NCBI RefSeq assembly: GCF_004403305.1
Contig: NZ_SOHE01000002.1
Location: 1 to 51,299, forward strand
DNA from: Cryobacterium frigoriphilum
GTDB lineage: Bacteria > Actinomycetota > Actinomycetes > Actinomycetales > Microbacteriaceae
DNA: 51,299 nt
Direction: 5' to 3'
Part shown: in pieces, positions 15,143 through 24,517 of the stretch
Position numbering within the stretch: the first letter of the stretch is position 1
How the letters are laid out: every line of letters starts with the position of its first letter
The notes under the pieces: model-generated
The model's database searches: none
Seen by the model: only the letters and a program-made list of their open reading frames with translations
Told to the model about the DNA's origin: nothing
Translations under genes and position numbers: made by a program

Positions 15143-15612
15143 TGCCTCGTAAAGGACCCGCTCCCAAGCGCCCCGTCGTTGCCGACCCGGTTTACGGTGC
15201 ACCCATCGTCAGCCAGCTCGTCAACAAGATCCTCCTCGACGGCAAAAAGGGCCTCGCCGAGCGCATCGTCTACGATGCACTCGCCGGCGTCTCCGCCAAG
15301 AACGAGCAGGATGCCGTTGTCACGCTGAAGAAGGCACTCGACAACGTGCGCCCGACCCTCGAGGTGCGTTCGCGCCGCGTCGGTGGCTCGACGTACCAGG
15401 TTCCGGTTGAGGTCAAGCCGCACCGTGCCAACACTCTGGCGCTGCGCTGGTTGACCAGCTACGCCAAGGCGCGTCGCGAGAAGACCATGACCGAGCGTCT
15501 CACCAACGAGATCCTCGACGCCAGCAACGGCCTCGGTGCCGCTGTCAAGCGCCGCGAGGACACGCACAAGATGGCCGAAGCCAACAAGGCCTTCGCTCAC
15601 TACCGCTGGTAG
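15142..15612 (+). CDS. rpsG: 30S ribosomal protein S7
   Basis: The 156-residue protein matches bacterial S7, which nucleates assembly of the 30S head by binding 16S rRNA and lies near the exit site. Typical features are [10 protein letters not shown] at the start, the [21 protein letters not shown] helix region and the C-terminal [15 protein letters not shown]. It is coupled to rpsL by a one-base overlap. A 168-base gap with a possible hairpin around GACGAGTTTACGCTCGTC (near 15690) separates it from fusA. Confidence 0.97.
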   Translation: MPRKGPAPKRPVVADPVYGAPIVSQLVNKILLDGKKGLAERIVYDALAGVSAKNEQDAVVTLKKALDNVRPTLEVRSRRVGGSTYQVPVEVKPHRANTLALRWLTSYAKARREKTMTERLTNEILDASNGLGAAVKRREDTHKMAEANKAFAHYRW

Positions 15613-15780
15613 CTTTCGCTCACTGAGCGGCCGTTTCCCGCTGGCCGGGGCGCGGCATCCGCTTTGCACGGACCACGCTGACCGCGCCCGACGAGTTTAC
15701 GCTCGTCAGGCCCGGTCAGCTTGGGATGCAATCATTGAACCTGCACCGTATGACCCACCCCTATTTGTTGGAGGACCCCC

Positions 15781-17895
15781 GTGGCACTTGACGTGCTCAC
15801 CGACCTGAGTAAGGTCCGCAATATCGGCATCATGGCTCACATTGATGCCGGCAAGACCACCACGACTGAGCGCATCCTGTTCTACACGGGTGTCAATCAC
15901 AAGATCGGTGAAACGCACGACGGCGCCTCGACGATGGACTGGATGGCGCAGGAGCAGGAACGTGGCATCACGATCACCTCCGCCGCGACGACCTGTTTCT
16001 GGGACAACAACCAGATCAACATCATCGACACCCCCGGCCACGTGGACTTCACCGTCGAGGTGGAGCGTTCGCTCCGCGTGCTCGACGGCGCGGTTGCCGT
16101 GTTCGACGGCAAGGAGGGCGTTGAGCCCCAGTCCGAAACCGTCTGGCGCCAGGCCGACAAGTACGACGTGCCCCGCATTTGCTTCGTCAACAAGATGGAC
16201 AAGCTCGGCGCCGACTTCTACTTCACCGTAGACACGATCATCAAGCGCCTCGGCGCCAAGCCGCTGGTCATCCAGCTGCCGATCGGTGCCGAGTCTGACT
16301 TCGAGGGTGTCGTTGACCTCGTTCAGATGCGCGCGCTGACCTGGCGTGGCGACTCCAAGGGTGACGTCGAGATGGGCTCCAAGTACGCCATCGAAGAGAT
16401 CCCCGCCGACCTCGTCGAGAAGGCTGCGGAATACCGCAAGCTGCTGCTCGAGACCGTCGCCGAGACCGACGATGACCTCATGGAGCGTTACTTCGCCGGT
16501 GAAGAGCTGACGGTTGCCGAGATCAAGGGCGCCATCCGCAAGCTCACCATCAACAGCGAGATCTACCCGGTGCTCTGCGGTTCCGCGTTCAAGAACCGTG
16601 GCGTTCAGCCGATGCTTGACGCTGTCGTTGACTACCTTCCGACTCCGCTCGACGTGGCCGCCATTGAGGCGCACGACGTTCGTGACGAAGAAAAGGTCAT
16701 CATGCGTCACCCCGACGCGTCGGAGCCGTTCACGGCCCTCGCGTTCAAGGTTGCCGTTCACCCGTTCTTCGGTCGTCTGACCTACGTTCGCGTGTACTCC
16801 GGCCGCCTCGACTCCGGAGCCCAGGTCATCAACTCGACCAAGGGTAAGAAAGAGCGCATCGGCAAGATCTTCCAGATGCACGCCAACAAAGAGAACCCGG
16901 TCGGTTTCGTTACCGCCGGTCACATCTACGCGGTCATCGGCCTCAAGGACACCACCACCGGCGACACCCTGTGCGACCCGAACAACCAGGTCGTACTCGA
17001 GTCGATGACGTTCCCTGACCCGGTCATCGAGGTGGCCATCGAGCCCAAGACCAAGCAGGACCAGGAAAAACTGGGTCTCGCGATCCAGAAGCTGGCCGAA
17101 GAAGACCCCACCTTCCGTACCGAGCAGAACCAGGAAACTGGCCAGACGGTAATCAAGGGAATGGGTGAACTTCACCTGGACATCCTCGTCGACCGCATGA
17201 AGCGTGAATTCAACGTTGAGGCCAACGTCGGCAAGCCCCAGGTCGCGTACCGCGAGACGATCCGCAAGGCCGTCGAGCGTCACGACTACACGCACAAGAA
17301 GCAGACCGGTGGATCCGGCCAGTTCGCGAAGATTCAGATCGCGATCGAGCCGATGGAAATCACTGCCGACAAGACGTACGAGTTTCTGAACAAGGTCACC
17401 GGTGGACGTATCCCGCGTGAGTACATTCCTTCCGTGGATGCTGGTATCCAGGACGCCCTGCACGTGGGTGTCCTTGCCGGTTACCCGATGGTCGGCGTTC
17501 GGGCCAGCCTGCTCGACGGTGCTGCACACGACGTTGACTCCTCGGAGATGGCGTTCAAGATTGCCGGTTCGATGGGCTTCAAGGAAGCCGTTCGTAAGGC
17601 AAACCCCGTTCTGCTCGAGCCGCTCATGAGCGTCGAAGTTCGCACCCCTGAGGAATACATGGGTGACGTAATCGGAGACCTCAACTCGCGGCGCGGTCAG
17701 ATCCAGACCATGGAGGACGCTCAGGGCGTGAAGGTAATTCGCGCACACGTCCCCCTGTCGGAGATGTTCGGATACATCGGCGACCTGAGGTCCAAGACCT
17801 CGGGCCGTGCGGTGTACTCGATGACCTTCGAGAGCTATGCCGAGGTCCCGCGCGCTGTTGCCGACGAGATCATCAACAAGAACAAGGGCGAATAG
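15781..17895 (+). CDS. fusA: Elongation factor G
   Basis: The 704-residue GTPase drives translocation on the ribosome and, with RRF, ribosome recycling. The G motifs are intact: [29 protein letters not shown] and NKMDKLG. Domains II to V follow with the usual [11 protein letters not shown] and C-terminal [14 protein letters not shown] stretches. The GTG at 15781 follows a GGAGG ribosome-binding site. It lies between rpsG and tuf as in most str operons. Confidence 0.97.
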   Translation: MALDVLTDLSKVRNIGIMAHIDAGKTTTTERILFYTGVNHKIGETHDGASTMDWMAQEQERGITITSAATTCFWDNNQINIIDTPGHVDFTVEVERSLRVLDGAVAVFDGKEGVEPQSETVWRQADKYDVPRICFVNKMDKLGADFYFTVDTIIKRLGAKPLVIQLPIGAESDFEGVVDLVQMRALTWRGDSKGDVEMGSKYAIEEIPADLVEKAAEYRKLLLETVAETDDDLMERYFAGEELTVAEIKGAIRKLTINSEIYPVLCGSAFKNRGVQPMLDAVVDYLPTPLDVAAIEAHDVRDEEKVIMRHPDASEPFTALAFKVAVHPFFGRLTYVRVYSGRLDSGAQVINSTKGKKERIGKIFQMHANKENPVGFVTAGHIYAVIGLKDTTTGDTLCDPNNQVVLESMTFPDPVIEVAIEPKTKQDQEKLGLAIQKLAEEDPTFRTEQNQETGQTVIKGMGELHLDILVDRMKREFNVEANVGKPQVAYRETIRKAVERHDYTHKKQTGGSGQFAKIQIAIEPMEITADKTYEFLNKVTGGRIPREYIPSVDAGIQDALHVGVLAGYPMVGVRASLLDGAAHDVDSSEMAFKIAGSMGFKEAVRKANPVLLEPLMSVEVRTPEEYMGDVIGDLNSRRGQIQTMEDAQGVKVIRAHVPLSEMFGYIGDLRSKTSGRAVYSMTFESYAEVPRAVADEIINKNKGE

Positions 17896-18032
17896 CCTTT
17901 AGGGTTGGCCTTCGGGCCGAATCGCCTGGGCCTCCCGGCCCGGGTACCATTAGTAGACACATCCAGCGCATCCCCGATTGCTTCACAAAAAGCGGTCGTG
18001 TATTTGCACGCGAGTCCTGAGGAGGACCCACA

Positions 18033-19226
18033 GTGGCCAAGGCCAAGTTCGAGCGGACAAAGCCGCACGTAAACATCGGAACCATCGGTCACGTTGACCA
18101 CGGAAAGACCACGCTGACTGCAGCGATCTCCAAGGTCCTCGCCGATAAGTTCCCGTCCAAGATCAATGTTCAGCGCGACTTCGCGTCGATTGACTCGGCT
18201 CCCGAAGAGCGCCAGCGCGGCATCACGATCAACATCTCGCATGTTGAGTACGAGACCGACATTCGCCACTACGCGCACGTCGATGCTCCGGGCCACGCTG
18301 ACTACATCAAGAACATGATCACCGGTGCAGCTCAGATGGACGGCGCGATCCTCGTGGTTGCCGCTACTGACGGCCCGATGGCTCAGACCCGTGAGCACGT
18401 TCTTCTCGCCAAGCAGGTCGGCGTTCCGACCCTGCTCGTCGCGCTGAACAAGGCTGACATGGTTGACGACGAAGAGATCATGGAGCTCGTTGAGCTCGAA
18501 GTTCGTGAACTCCTCTCCAGCCAGGGCTTCGATGGCGACAACGCCCCCGTGATCCCGGTCTCCGCACTCAAGGCACTCGAGGGCGACCCGGCATGGACCG
18601 ACAACATCCTCACGCTGATGAAGGCTGTTGACACGTTCATTCCCGACCCCATCCGCGACAAGGACAAGCCGTTCTTGATGCCGATCGAGGACGTCTTCAC
18701 GATCACCGGCCGTGGCACCGTTGTTACGGGCCGCGCCGAGCGTGGAACGCTCAAGATCAACTCCGAGGTCGAGATCGTCGGCATCCGCCCGACGCAGAAG
18801 ACCACGGTCACCGGAATCGAAATGTTCCACAAGCAACTCGACGAGGCGTGGGCCGGCGAGAACTGTGGACTTCTTCTTCGTGGCACCAAGCGCGAAGACG
18901 TTGAGCGCGGCCAGGTTGTCGTCAAGCCGGGTTCGGTTACGCCGCACACCGACTTCGAGGGCACCGCGTACATCCTCAGCAAGAACGAGGGTGGCCGTCA
19001 CAACCCGTTCTACGCGAACTACCGCCCGCAGTTCTACTTCCGCACCACCGACGTCACCGGCGTCATCACGCTGCCCGAGGGCACCGAGATGGTCATGCCC
19101 GGCGACACCACCGACCTGACCGTCGCGCTGATTCAGCCGATCGCCATGGAAGAGGGCCTCGGCTTCGCTATTCGTGAAGGTGGCCGCACCGTCGGCGCCG
19201 GAACCGTGACGAAGATCATCAAGTAA
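18033..19226 (+). CDS. tuf: Elongation factor Tu
   Basis: The 397-residue GTPase delivers aminoacyl-tRNA to the ribosome. The motifs [23 protein letters not shown] and NKADMVD are all present, followed by domains 2 and 3 with the C-terminal [13 protein letters not shown]. The GTG start has AGGAGG a few bases upstream. The 137-base gap after fusA holds a GC-rich hairpin region and a TACCAT near 17945, so an extra tuf promoter is possible. A strong terminator follows. Confidence 0.98.
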   Translation: MAKAKFERTKPHVNIGTIGHVDHGKTTLTAAISKVLADKFPSKINVQRDFASIDSAPEERQRGITINISHVEYETDIRHYAHVDAPGHADYIKNMITGAAQMDGAILVVAATDGPMAQTREHVLLAKQVGVPTLLVALNKADMVDDEEIMELVELEVRELLSSQGFDGDNAPVIPVSALKALEGDPAWTDNILTLMKAVDTFIPDPIRDKDKPFLMPIEDVFTITGRGTVVTGRAERGTLKINSEVEIVGIRPTQKTTVTGIEMFHKQLDEAWAGENCGLLLRGTKREDVERGQVVVKPGSVTPHTDFEGTAYILSKNEGGRHNPFYANYRPQFYFRTTDVTGVITLPEGTEMVMPGDTTDLTVALIQPIAMEEGLGFAIREGGRTVGAGTVTKIIK

Positions 19227-19230
19227 CACC

Positions 19231-19270
19231 GCTTCACTGCTTCACTGCTTCACCGCTTCACTGCTTCACG
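19231..19270. repeat. Five tandem GCTTCACT octamers
   Basis: The octamer is repeated at 19231, 19239, 19247, 19255 and 19263, with single-base changes in units 3 and 5. It fills the space between the tuf stop and its terminator. Confidence 0.9.
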
Positions 19271-19271
19271 T

Positions 19272-19307
19272 AAAACGGGTCGGCCCTTCGGGGCTGGCCC
19301 GTTTTTT
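19272..19307 (+). terminator. Rho-independent terminator of the str operon
   Basis: ACGGGTCGGCCC pairs with GGGCTGGCCCGT around a TTCG loop (two G-U pairs) and is followed by six T. The run of A before the stem also makes it usable from the other strand. Confidence 0.92.
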
Positions 19308-19320
19308 CGCGCCCGGCACC

Positions 19321-19447
19321 TCCCCTCCCTGTCCCCGTCCCGACCCTCCCCGTCCCGACCCTCCCCGTCCCGACCATCCCCGTCCCTCCCCGTCCCGACC
19401 CTCCCCTCCCCGTCCTCTCCCCGTCCTCTCCCGGTCCCCTCCCGGTC
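19321..19447. repeat. C/T-rich low-complexity tract with 15-bp tandem units
   Basis: About 125 bases are nearly all C and T on this strand. Three 15-bp units (19334-19348, 19349-19363, 19364-19378) of CCCGTCCCGACCCTC open the tract, and shorter CCCGTCC fragments continue it. Open frames here translate only into Gly/Arg-rich nonsense on the other strand and are not taken as genes. Confidence 0.85.
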
Positions 19448-19448
19448 C

Positions 19449-19509
19449 CGCGAAAGCGGGTGAATCGCCGTTCCGGACGAGCCATACCGACGATTCACCC
19501 GCTCTCGCG
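19449..19509. repeat. Long inverted repeat (19-bp arms)
   Basis: The arm 19449-19467 pairs with 19491-19509 with one mismatch; the core AGCGGGTGAATCG/CGATTCACCCGCT is perfect. The loop is 23 bases. No T run follows. It could be a hairpin ending leftward transcription, a protein site, or a palindromic element. Confidence 0.8.
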
Positions 19510-19540
19510 CGGTTCTGCGCGGGTAGGGTATCCACAGGTA

Positions 19541-19560
19541 ATACACCTATTCGGGGGGTA
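19541..19560 (+). promoter_or_regulatory. TTCGGGGGGTA motif upstream of the CAP-domain gene
   Basis: The 11-mer TTCGGGGGGTA at 19550-19560 is identical to that upstream of the WXG100 gene (6021-6031) and lies 34 bases before the ATG. ATACACC precedes it closely, and the other site has ATACCC in a similar place. A shared regulator of exported proteins is a possibility. Confidence 0.4.
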
Positions 19561-19594
19561 ACGTGCACGCCACGCATTGATCAAGGGGGAACTC

Positions 19595-20626
19595 ATGCTG
19601 ATCGTCACCCGAGGTTCGAGGGCCGTTCGCTGGATCGGGGTCGCCGTGTTGACCACGGCGTTGTCGGCGAGCCTCACGCTCGGCTCACTCGCCGCGCCGG
19701 CCATCGCCGCACCCAGCGACATCGACCGGATTCTGGTCGACACGAACATCGCGCGTGCGGCCGCAGGCCTGCCGGCGCTGAAACGCAACACGGCCATCGA
19801 TGCCGTGGCACAGGCCTGGGCACAGAAAATGGCCACCGACGGTTTTGCCCACAACCCGAATTACGCGGCTCAGATTCCGGCCGGCTGGTCGCTGGCATCC
19901 GAGAACATCGCCGGCGGATACTCCGCGGCGACCGTTGTGAACGCGTGGCTGAACTCGCCCGGTCACCGCACCAACATCATGTCGGCCGCGACTGACATCG
20001 GCATCGGCTTCTACGTCGCGCCGGGCGGCACGGCCTACTCGGTGCAGAACTTCGCCAGGTATCCGACCTCGACTACCCCCGCCGCCTTGACCGCGACGCC
20101 GGTGCCCACGGTCTCGGGCTCCGCGACTCTCGGCCGCACTCTCACCGCGAGTGCGGGTGCCTGGGCTCCGTCTCCGGTGTCGCTCGCCTTCCAGTGGAGC
20201 GCCGCGGGTGTGAAGATTGCCGGTGCGACCGCGCCCAGTTACGTTGCCGTCACGGCTGACCTCGGCAAGCGCCTCACGGTGACCGTGACGGGAACGAAGC
20301 CGGGTTACGCGACGGTGGCGAAGACATCCATCGGCACCGCGGCGGTGAAGGGAACCCTCACTGCCACGCCGACCCCGACGATCGCCGGCACAGCGAAGGT
20401 CGGCCAGGTCGTGACCGCTGCCACGGGCGCCTGGGCTCCCGCTCCGGTCACCCTGCTGTACCAGTGGACGCGCTCCGGCACCGCGATCACGGGAGCGACG
20501 GCGTCGAGTTACACGATCCGGGCAGCGGATGTCGGCGCCACCCTGACCGTGACCGTCACCGGCACGAAGCCCAACTATGGCCCGGTTGCTCGCAAGTCCC
20601 AGCCCACCGCCATGGTCGTCGGCTAG
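19595..20626 (+). CDS. Secreted CAP/SCP-domain protein with two Ig-like repeats
   Basis: A 343-residue exported protein. A signal peptide with cleavage around AIA-AP (residue ~38) is followed by a CAP (SCP/PR1) domain with the signature parts GFAHN, SENIAGGY, WLNSPGHRTNIMS and GIGFY. Two tandem ~90-residue beta-sandwich repeats follow, each with GAWAPxPV, QW and TVTVTGTKPxY. Such repeats decorate many actinobacterial surface proteins. I prefer the ATG at 19595, with AAGGGGGA four bases ahead, over an in-frame TTG at 19577. Bacterial CAP proteins are extracellular, often of unknown activity. It sits in the insertion between tuf and rpsJ. Confidence 0.88.
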   Translation: MLIVTRGSRAVRWIGVAVLTTALSASLTLGSLAAPAIAAPSDIDRILVDTNIARAAAGLPALKRNTAIDAVAQAWAQKMATDGFAHNPNYAAQIPAGWSLASENIAGGYSAATVVNAWLNSPGHRTNIMSAATDIGIGFYVAPGGTAYSVQNFARYPTSTTPAALTATPVPTVSGSATLGRTLTASAGAWAPSPVSLAFQWSAAGVKIAGATAPSYVAVTADLGKRLTVTVTGTKPGYATVAKTSIGTAAVKGTLTATPTPTIAGTAKVGQVVTAATGAWAPAPVTLLYQWTRSGTAITGATASSYTIRAADVGATLTVTVTGTKPNYGPVARKSQPTAMVVG

Positions 20627-20674
20627 CCGACGCCGCCCGCCGCCCGCCTGCCGCCGCCGTGCGCGGCTGTTGCG

Positions 20675-21018
20675 CCGCTGCGCGGGACTTGCGCCCCCAG
20701 CGGTAGTTGCGCCGTATCGCTGCAGGCGTGCCTACGGCGTAGCGGCGTAGCTGGCGCGTTTCGCCTCGGCGTGTCTTGCCGGGCGTCGCTGCGCGGTACT
20801 TGCGCCGCTACGCGGTACTTGCGCCGCTGCGCGGTAGTCGCGCCGCTGCGCGGTAGTCGCGCCGGGCAGTGAGTGTCTGTGTGCGGCGTTGCGCGGTAGT
20901 TGCGCCGTAACGCTGTAGGCGTGCCTACGGCGTAGCGGCGTAGCCGGCGCGCTTCGCCTCGGCGTGTCTTGCCAGGCATCGCTGCGCGGTACTTGCGCCG
21001 CTGCGCGTTAGTTGCGCC
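20675..21018. repeat. About eight copies of a 19-bp GCTGCGCGGTACTTGCGCC-type repeat
   Basis: Variants of this 19-mer (differences mainly ACTT, AGTT or AGTC at the centre) occur about eight times, some in tandem with little or no spacing. Each unit starts with GC-TGCGC and ends in GCGCC, giving weak dyad symmetry. Confidence 0.85.
20701..21002. repeat. 109-bp direct repeat pair, 193-bp offset
   Basis: 20701-20809 and 20894-21002 align over 109 bases without gaps and differ at six positions. Both include the palindromic GCCTACGGCGTAGC stretch. The second copy probably arose by duplication of a larger unit, with short 19-mers filling the space between. Confidence 0.9.
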
Positions 21019-21132
21019 AAGTTCCGCAGGTGCGCAAGCGAGCGAATACGCTCATTGCCATCCCTCCATAGGCCCCGCGAACATCAAGTTGTCCCCAGAT
21101 TTCCCGGTGCACCGACGCGGGCGAGCTCAGTC

Positions 21133-22119
21133 ATGCAAACTGACGGCATGCGCCCACTGGACACCGAACTCCTAACCCAGAGCCTCATCCTCGCTGCCGA
21201 CATCCATGGAGCCCTAGGAACCGATCTACGCCTCCGGCGGATCGCCCAGAAAGGTGAGTTGTTCCGCGTGGGTCGCGGCACGTACTGCAACACGACCCGG
21301 TGGAACGGTTTCACCGAGAATGAGCAGTATGCGGCCCGGGTGATTGGCGTTGCACTAGCCCGAACCGCGCCGCCGCCGCTGTCGCACGAGTCGGCCGCCG
21401 CGCTGTGGGGACTGTCGCTCTTCGGCCCGTGGCCGGACGAGGTCCACTTCGTCGTTGAGCGTGCCGCCGGTGGTCGTTCTGCTCCCGGTGTGCGGCGCCA
21501 TGCAATCGGCATCGATGCCCGGGACATCACAATGCGCGGAAGTGTCCTCGTGACGAGCGCGGCCCGCACCGCCGTCGACCTCGCCGCTGTGCTTGACCTC
21601 AAGTCGGCGGTCGCCGTCGTCGACCAGGTTTTGCACGCAGACCGCGCGGGGCATCCGCCGCTGGCGACGAAAGATGAACTGATCGACGTCTGGCAGCGGA
21701 TGCTCCCCTTCCGCGGTTCGGTGCGGGCGCGGGCGATCATCGACTTCGCCGTGACCCAGTCCGAGTCGTTGCTCGAGTCCGGCAGCCGGGTGAACATGGC
21801 CCTCAGCGGGTTCCCCCGCCCCGAACTGCAGCACCATTTCGTCGTCGACGGAGCTGACGTCTTCACCGACTTCTTCTGGCCCCAAGCGGATGCCGTCGGA
21901 GAGGCCGACGGCAAGGGCAAATACACCGACCCGGCCCTGATGCGGGGGCGCACGCCGCAGGAGGTGCACTATGCCGAGAAGCAACGCGAAGACGGGGTTC
22001 GCCGGCAGGTGCGGGCGTTCACTCGATGGGACTTCGGCACCGGGATGAGTCAGCATCGCCTGCGTGCCCGACTGCTGATGTTGGGGCTCGAACCGGGGCA
22101 TCCGTGGCTGGTGAAATAA
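21133..22119 (+). CDS. AbiEi-like/DUF559-type orphan protein
   Basis: A 328-residue protein of the common actinobacterial type that joins an AbiEi-antitoxin-like N-terminal helix-turn-helix (LRRIAQKGELFRVGRGTYC) to a C-terminal restriction-endonuclease-like fold. The latter is suggested by FTDFFWPQADAVGEADGKGKY, which resembles the D...ExDGxxK core of DUF559/Vsr-like nucleases. No AbiEii-type nucleotidyltransferase toxin gene is next to it, so it is an orphan. The ATG at 21133 is my choice; the ATG at 21148 (MRPLDTE) is equally possible. Role is unknown. Confidence 0.78.
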   Translation: MQTDGMRPLDTELLTQSLILAADIHGALGTDLRLRRIAQKGELFRVGRGTYCNTTRWNGFTENEQYAARVIGVALARTAPPPLSHESAAALWGLSLFGPWPDEVHFVVERAAGGRSAPGVRRHAIGIDARDITMRGSVLVTSAARTAVDLAAVLDLKSAVAVVDQVLHADRAGHPPLATKDELIDVWQRMLPFRGSVRARAIIDFAVTQSESLLESGSRVNMALSGFPRPELQHHFVVDGADVFTDFFWPQADAVGEADGKGKYTDPALMRGRTPQEVHYAEKQREDGVRRQVRAFTRWDFGTGMSQHRLRARLLMLGLEPGHPWLVK

Positions 22120-22202
22120 GACCACGCATCGCCGAAATGGCGGGCTGAGACGCCCCGGCGAACGTGGGGGAGACCCGACACGCCGAACGCGACACGCCCG
22201 GG

Positions 22203-22232
22203 TTGCACAAAGGGGTAGACCTGTGGCAGAAT
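22203..22232 (+). promoter_or_regulatory. Putative promoter of the S10 operon
   Basis: TTGCAC (22203-22208) and CAGAAT (22227-22232) are spaced by 18 bases. This would give a leader of about 320 bases before rpsJ. Confidence 0.55.
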
Positions 22233-22558
22233 CGTCTAGTTCAACATTTTCGGCGTGCGTTACGCATGTTTCGAAATCACTGCCAGGCAGTGCATAGCCG
22301 CCCTCTCGAAGGTGCAGGTTAGGCCGCGGGGAGCAGGACACGCACAAATCAACTATCTGAATGATTCGGCTCGTCCACGTGTGGACGCACCGAGGATTTC
22401 CCCGGGTTCTGCTCTGGGAGTCGACGTTGATCCGGACCGCCATCCATATGGCGCAACGGAAATTGACATAAGAACAGTGGTGCGACAGCAGCAGTGCTAC
22501 TACGGCGTCCAATGCAACCCCCGGGATGTAAGACGCCCAGACAGAGAGAGAGTTCGAC
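22233..22558 (+). other. Long 5' leader of the S10 operon
   Basis: No gene is seen between the promoter and rpsJ. In many bacteria L4 controls this operon through the leader. No E. coli-like L4 site can be recognised by eye. GAGAGAGAG just before the ATG provides the ribosome-binding region. Confidence 0.45.
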
Positions 22559-22867
22559 ATGGCGGGACAGAAGATCCGCATTCGACTTAAGTCGTATGAC
22601 CACGAGGTCATCGACATTTCGGCGCGCAAGATCGTCGACACAGTGACCCGTGCGGGCGCTACGGTTGTTGGCCCGGTGCCGCTTCCGACCGAGAAGAACG
22701 TGGTGTGTGTTATCCGTTCTCCGCACAAGTACAAGGACAGCCGGGAGCACTTTGAAATGCGCACCCACAAGCGTCTGATCGACATCATTGACCCGACCCC
22801 GAAGGCTGTGGACTCGCTTATGCGTCTCGACCTTCCGGCCGACGTCAACATCGAGATCAAGCTCTAG
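22559..22867 (+). CDS. rpsJ: 30S ribosomal protein S10
   Basis: The 102-residue protein matches S10 over its whole length ([19 protein letters not shown], then [24 protein letters not shown]). S10 sits in the 30S head and also joins NusB in antitermination. It is the first gene of the S10 operon, eight bases before rplC. Confidence 0.97.
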   Translation: MAGQKIRIRLKSYDHEVIDISARKIVDTVTRAGATVVGPVPLPTEKNVVCVIRSPHKYKDSREHFEMRTHKRLIDIIDPTPKAVDSLMRLDLPADVNIEIKL

Positions 22868-22875
22868 GGCCCGCG

Positions 22876-23535
22876 ATGTCTTACGCAGATACCAAGACCA
22901 CTAAAGGCCTGTTGGGCAAGAAGCTCGGCATGACCCAGGTGTGGGATGAGAACAACAAGCTTGTTCCCGTCACCGTCATCGAAATCTCCCCGAACGTTGT
23001 GACGCAGCTGCGCACCAAGGCCGTTGACGGCTATACCGGTGTTCAGATCGCCGCTGGCGCTATTGACCCCCGTAAGGTCAACAAGCCCGCTGCCGGTCAC
23101 TTCGAGAAGGCCGGCGTCACGCCGCGCCGCCACGTCACCGAGCTCCGTACCGCTGACTCCGCTGACTACACCCTGGGCCAGGAACTCACCGTTGACGGTG
23201 TGTTCGCTGCCGGTACCAAGGTCGACGTCATGGGAACCAGCAAGGGTAAGGGCTTCGCCGGTGTCATGAAGCGTCACAACTTCAAGGGTGTCTCCAGCTC
23301 GCACGGTTCACACCGTAACCACCGCAAGCCCGGTTCCATCGGTGCTTCCTCGACCCCGAGCCGTGTCTTCAAGGGCATGCGCATGGCCGGTCGTATGGGT
23401 GGCGAGCGCGTCACCGTGCTGAACCTCAAGGTTCACGCGATTGATGCCGACAAGGGCCTCCTGCTGGTCAAGGGTGCCGTTCCCGGTGCCAAGGGCCGTC
23501 TCGTATTCGTTCGCAACGCAGTGAAGGGAGCGTAG
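22876..23535 (+). CDS. rplC: 50S ribosomal protein L3
   Basis: The 219-residue L3 binds the 3' end of 23S rRNA and reaches toward the peptidyl transferase centre. Typical are [13 protein letters not shown] at the start, [19 protein letters not shown], and the [15 protein letters not shown] loop region. It follows rpsJ by eight bases and precedes rplD by five. Confidence 0.97.
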   Translation: MSYADTKTTKGLLGKKLGMTQVWDENNKLVPVTVIEISPNVVTQLRTKAVDGYTGVQIAAGAIDPRKVNKPAAGHFEKAGVTPRRHVTELRTADSADYTLGQELTVDGVFAAGTKVDVMGTSKGKGFAGVMKRHNFKGVSSSHGSHRNHRKPGSIGASSTPSRVFKGMRMAGRMGGERVTVLNLKVHAIDADKGLLLVKGAVPGAKGRLVFVRNAVKGA

Positions 23536-23540
23536 TTATC

Positions 23541-24191
23541 ATGACTACCGCACTCGACATTCTGGACGCGAAGGGCGCGAAGGCCGGCTCTGCTGAGCTT
23601 CCCGCGGACCTCTTCGACGTACAGACCAACATTCCGCTGATTCACCAGGTCGTTGTTGCGCAGCTCGCTGCCGCTCGCCAGGGAACCTCCAAGGTCAAGC
23701 GCCGTGGAGAAGTTTCCGGTGCCGGCCGCAAGCCGTTCAAGCAGAAAGGAACCGGTCGCGCTCGTCAGGGCTCGATCCGTGCTCCTCACATGACCGGTGG
23801 TGGCATCGTGCACGGCCCGACGCCGCGCAGCTACGACCAGCGCACCCCGAAAAAGATGATCGCCGCAGCCCTCAAGGGTGCACTGTCCGACCGCGCACGC
23901 GGCGGTCGCCTGCACATCGTTGAGGCGCTCTTCACCGGCGAGATCCCCCACACGAAGACGGCTATGGCCCTGCTCACGCAGATCGCCTCCAGCAAGCACG
24001 TGTTGGTTGTTCTGGAGCGTACCGACGAGCTCACGCTGCGAAGCATTCGCAACCTGCCCGCCGTGCACATCCTCTCGTGGGACCAGCTCAACGCCTACGA
24101 CGTGCTCGTCTCTGACGACATCGTCTTCACCAAGGGCGCTTTCGAAGCGTTCGTGGCGAGCAAGACCAAGAAGGAAGAGGTGTCCGCATAA
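23541..24191 (+). CDS. rplD: 50S ribosomal protein L4
   Basis: The 216-residue L4 lines the exit tunnel through its extended loop ([20 protein letters not shown]). In many bacteria it represses its own operon. The protein is of usual length. The stop overlaps the rplW start by one base, so translation is coupled. Confidence 0.97.
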   Translation: MTTALDILDAKGAKAGSAELPADLFDVQTNIPLIHQVVVAQLAAARQGTSKVKRRGEVSGAGRKPFKQKGTGRARQGSIRAPHMTGGGIVHGPTPRSYDQRTPKKMIAAALKGALSDRARGGRLHIVEALFTGEIPHTKTAMALLTQIASSKHVLVVLERTDELTLRSIRNLPAVHILSWDQLNAYDVLVSDDIVFTKGAFEAFVASKTKKEEVSA

Positions 24192-24493
24192 TGGCTACCG
24201 CTGTCAACAAGGACCCCCGCGATGTCATCATCGCCCCGGTTGTCTCCGAGAAGAGCTACAGCCTGATCGATCAGGGCAAGTACACCTTCATCGTTGACCC
24301 TCGTTCCAACAAGACCGAGATCAAGCTCGCGATTGAAAAGATCTTCAAGGTAGAGGTCGCTTCGATCAACACCCTGAACCGCGTGGGCAAGACTCGTCGT
24401 ACCAAGTTCGGTATGGGCAAGCGCAAGGACACCAAGCGTGCCATCGTCACGCTCAAGTCCGGGTCCATCGACATCTTCACGGCCGTCGGCTAG
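24191..24493 (+). CDS. rplW: 50S ribosomal protein L23
   Basis: The 100-residue L23 sits at the tunnel exit, where trigger factor and SRP dock. [17 protein letters not shown] and the [22 protein letters not shown] region are characteristic. It is coupled to rplD and is followed by rplB after 24 bases. Confidence 0.96.
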   Translation: MATAVNKDPRDVIIAPVVSEKSYSLIDQGKYTFIVDPRSNKTEIKLAIEKIFKVEVASINTLNRVGKTRRTKFGMGKRKDTKRAIVTLKSGSIDIFTAVG

Positions 24494-24517
24494 AACGACC
24501 GGACAAAGGGATAACTA

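Larger units (their letters stand above)
20627..21132. other. 506-base gap filled with iterated repeats
   Basis: No gene was accepted here. The sequence is dominated by GCTGCGCGGTACTTGCGCC-type units and a 109-bp direct repeat, described separately. The last ~100 bases hold the upstream region of the next gene. Confidence 0.7.

Noticed and set aside
15706..17748. 680-codon minus-strand frame opposite fusA
   Set aside because: It has no recognisable domain, and the plus strand encodes a complete elongation factor G.
17835..19229. 464-codon minus-strand frame opposite tuf
   Set aside because: It is a shadow of the EF-Tu gene with shadow-type composition.
19258..19577. Gly/Arg/Asp-rich minus-strand frames over the C/T-rich tract
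   Set aside because: They translate a tandem repeat (repeated GRDGEGR) and include the str terminator, with no start signals.
19577..19594. TTG start for the CAP-domain protein
   Set aside because: It would place the ribosome-binding sequence AAGGGGGA inside the coding region; the ATG at 19595 is correctly spaced from it.
20675..21018. CRISPR array
   Set aside because: The 19-mers are largely adjacent with no unique spacers of constant length, and no cas genes are present.
21355..22860. 501-codon minus-strand frame over the AbiEi-like gene and the S10 leader
   Set aside because: It runs antisense through rpsJ and a leader with a good plus-strand promoter; no domain is visible.
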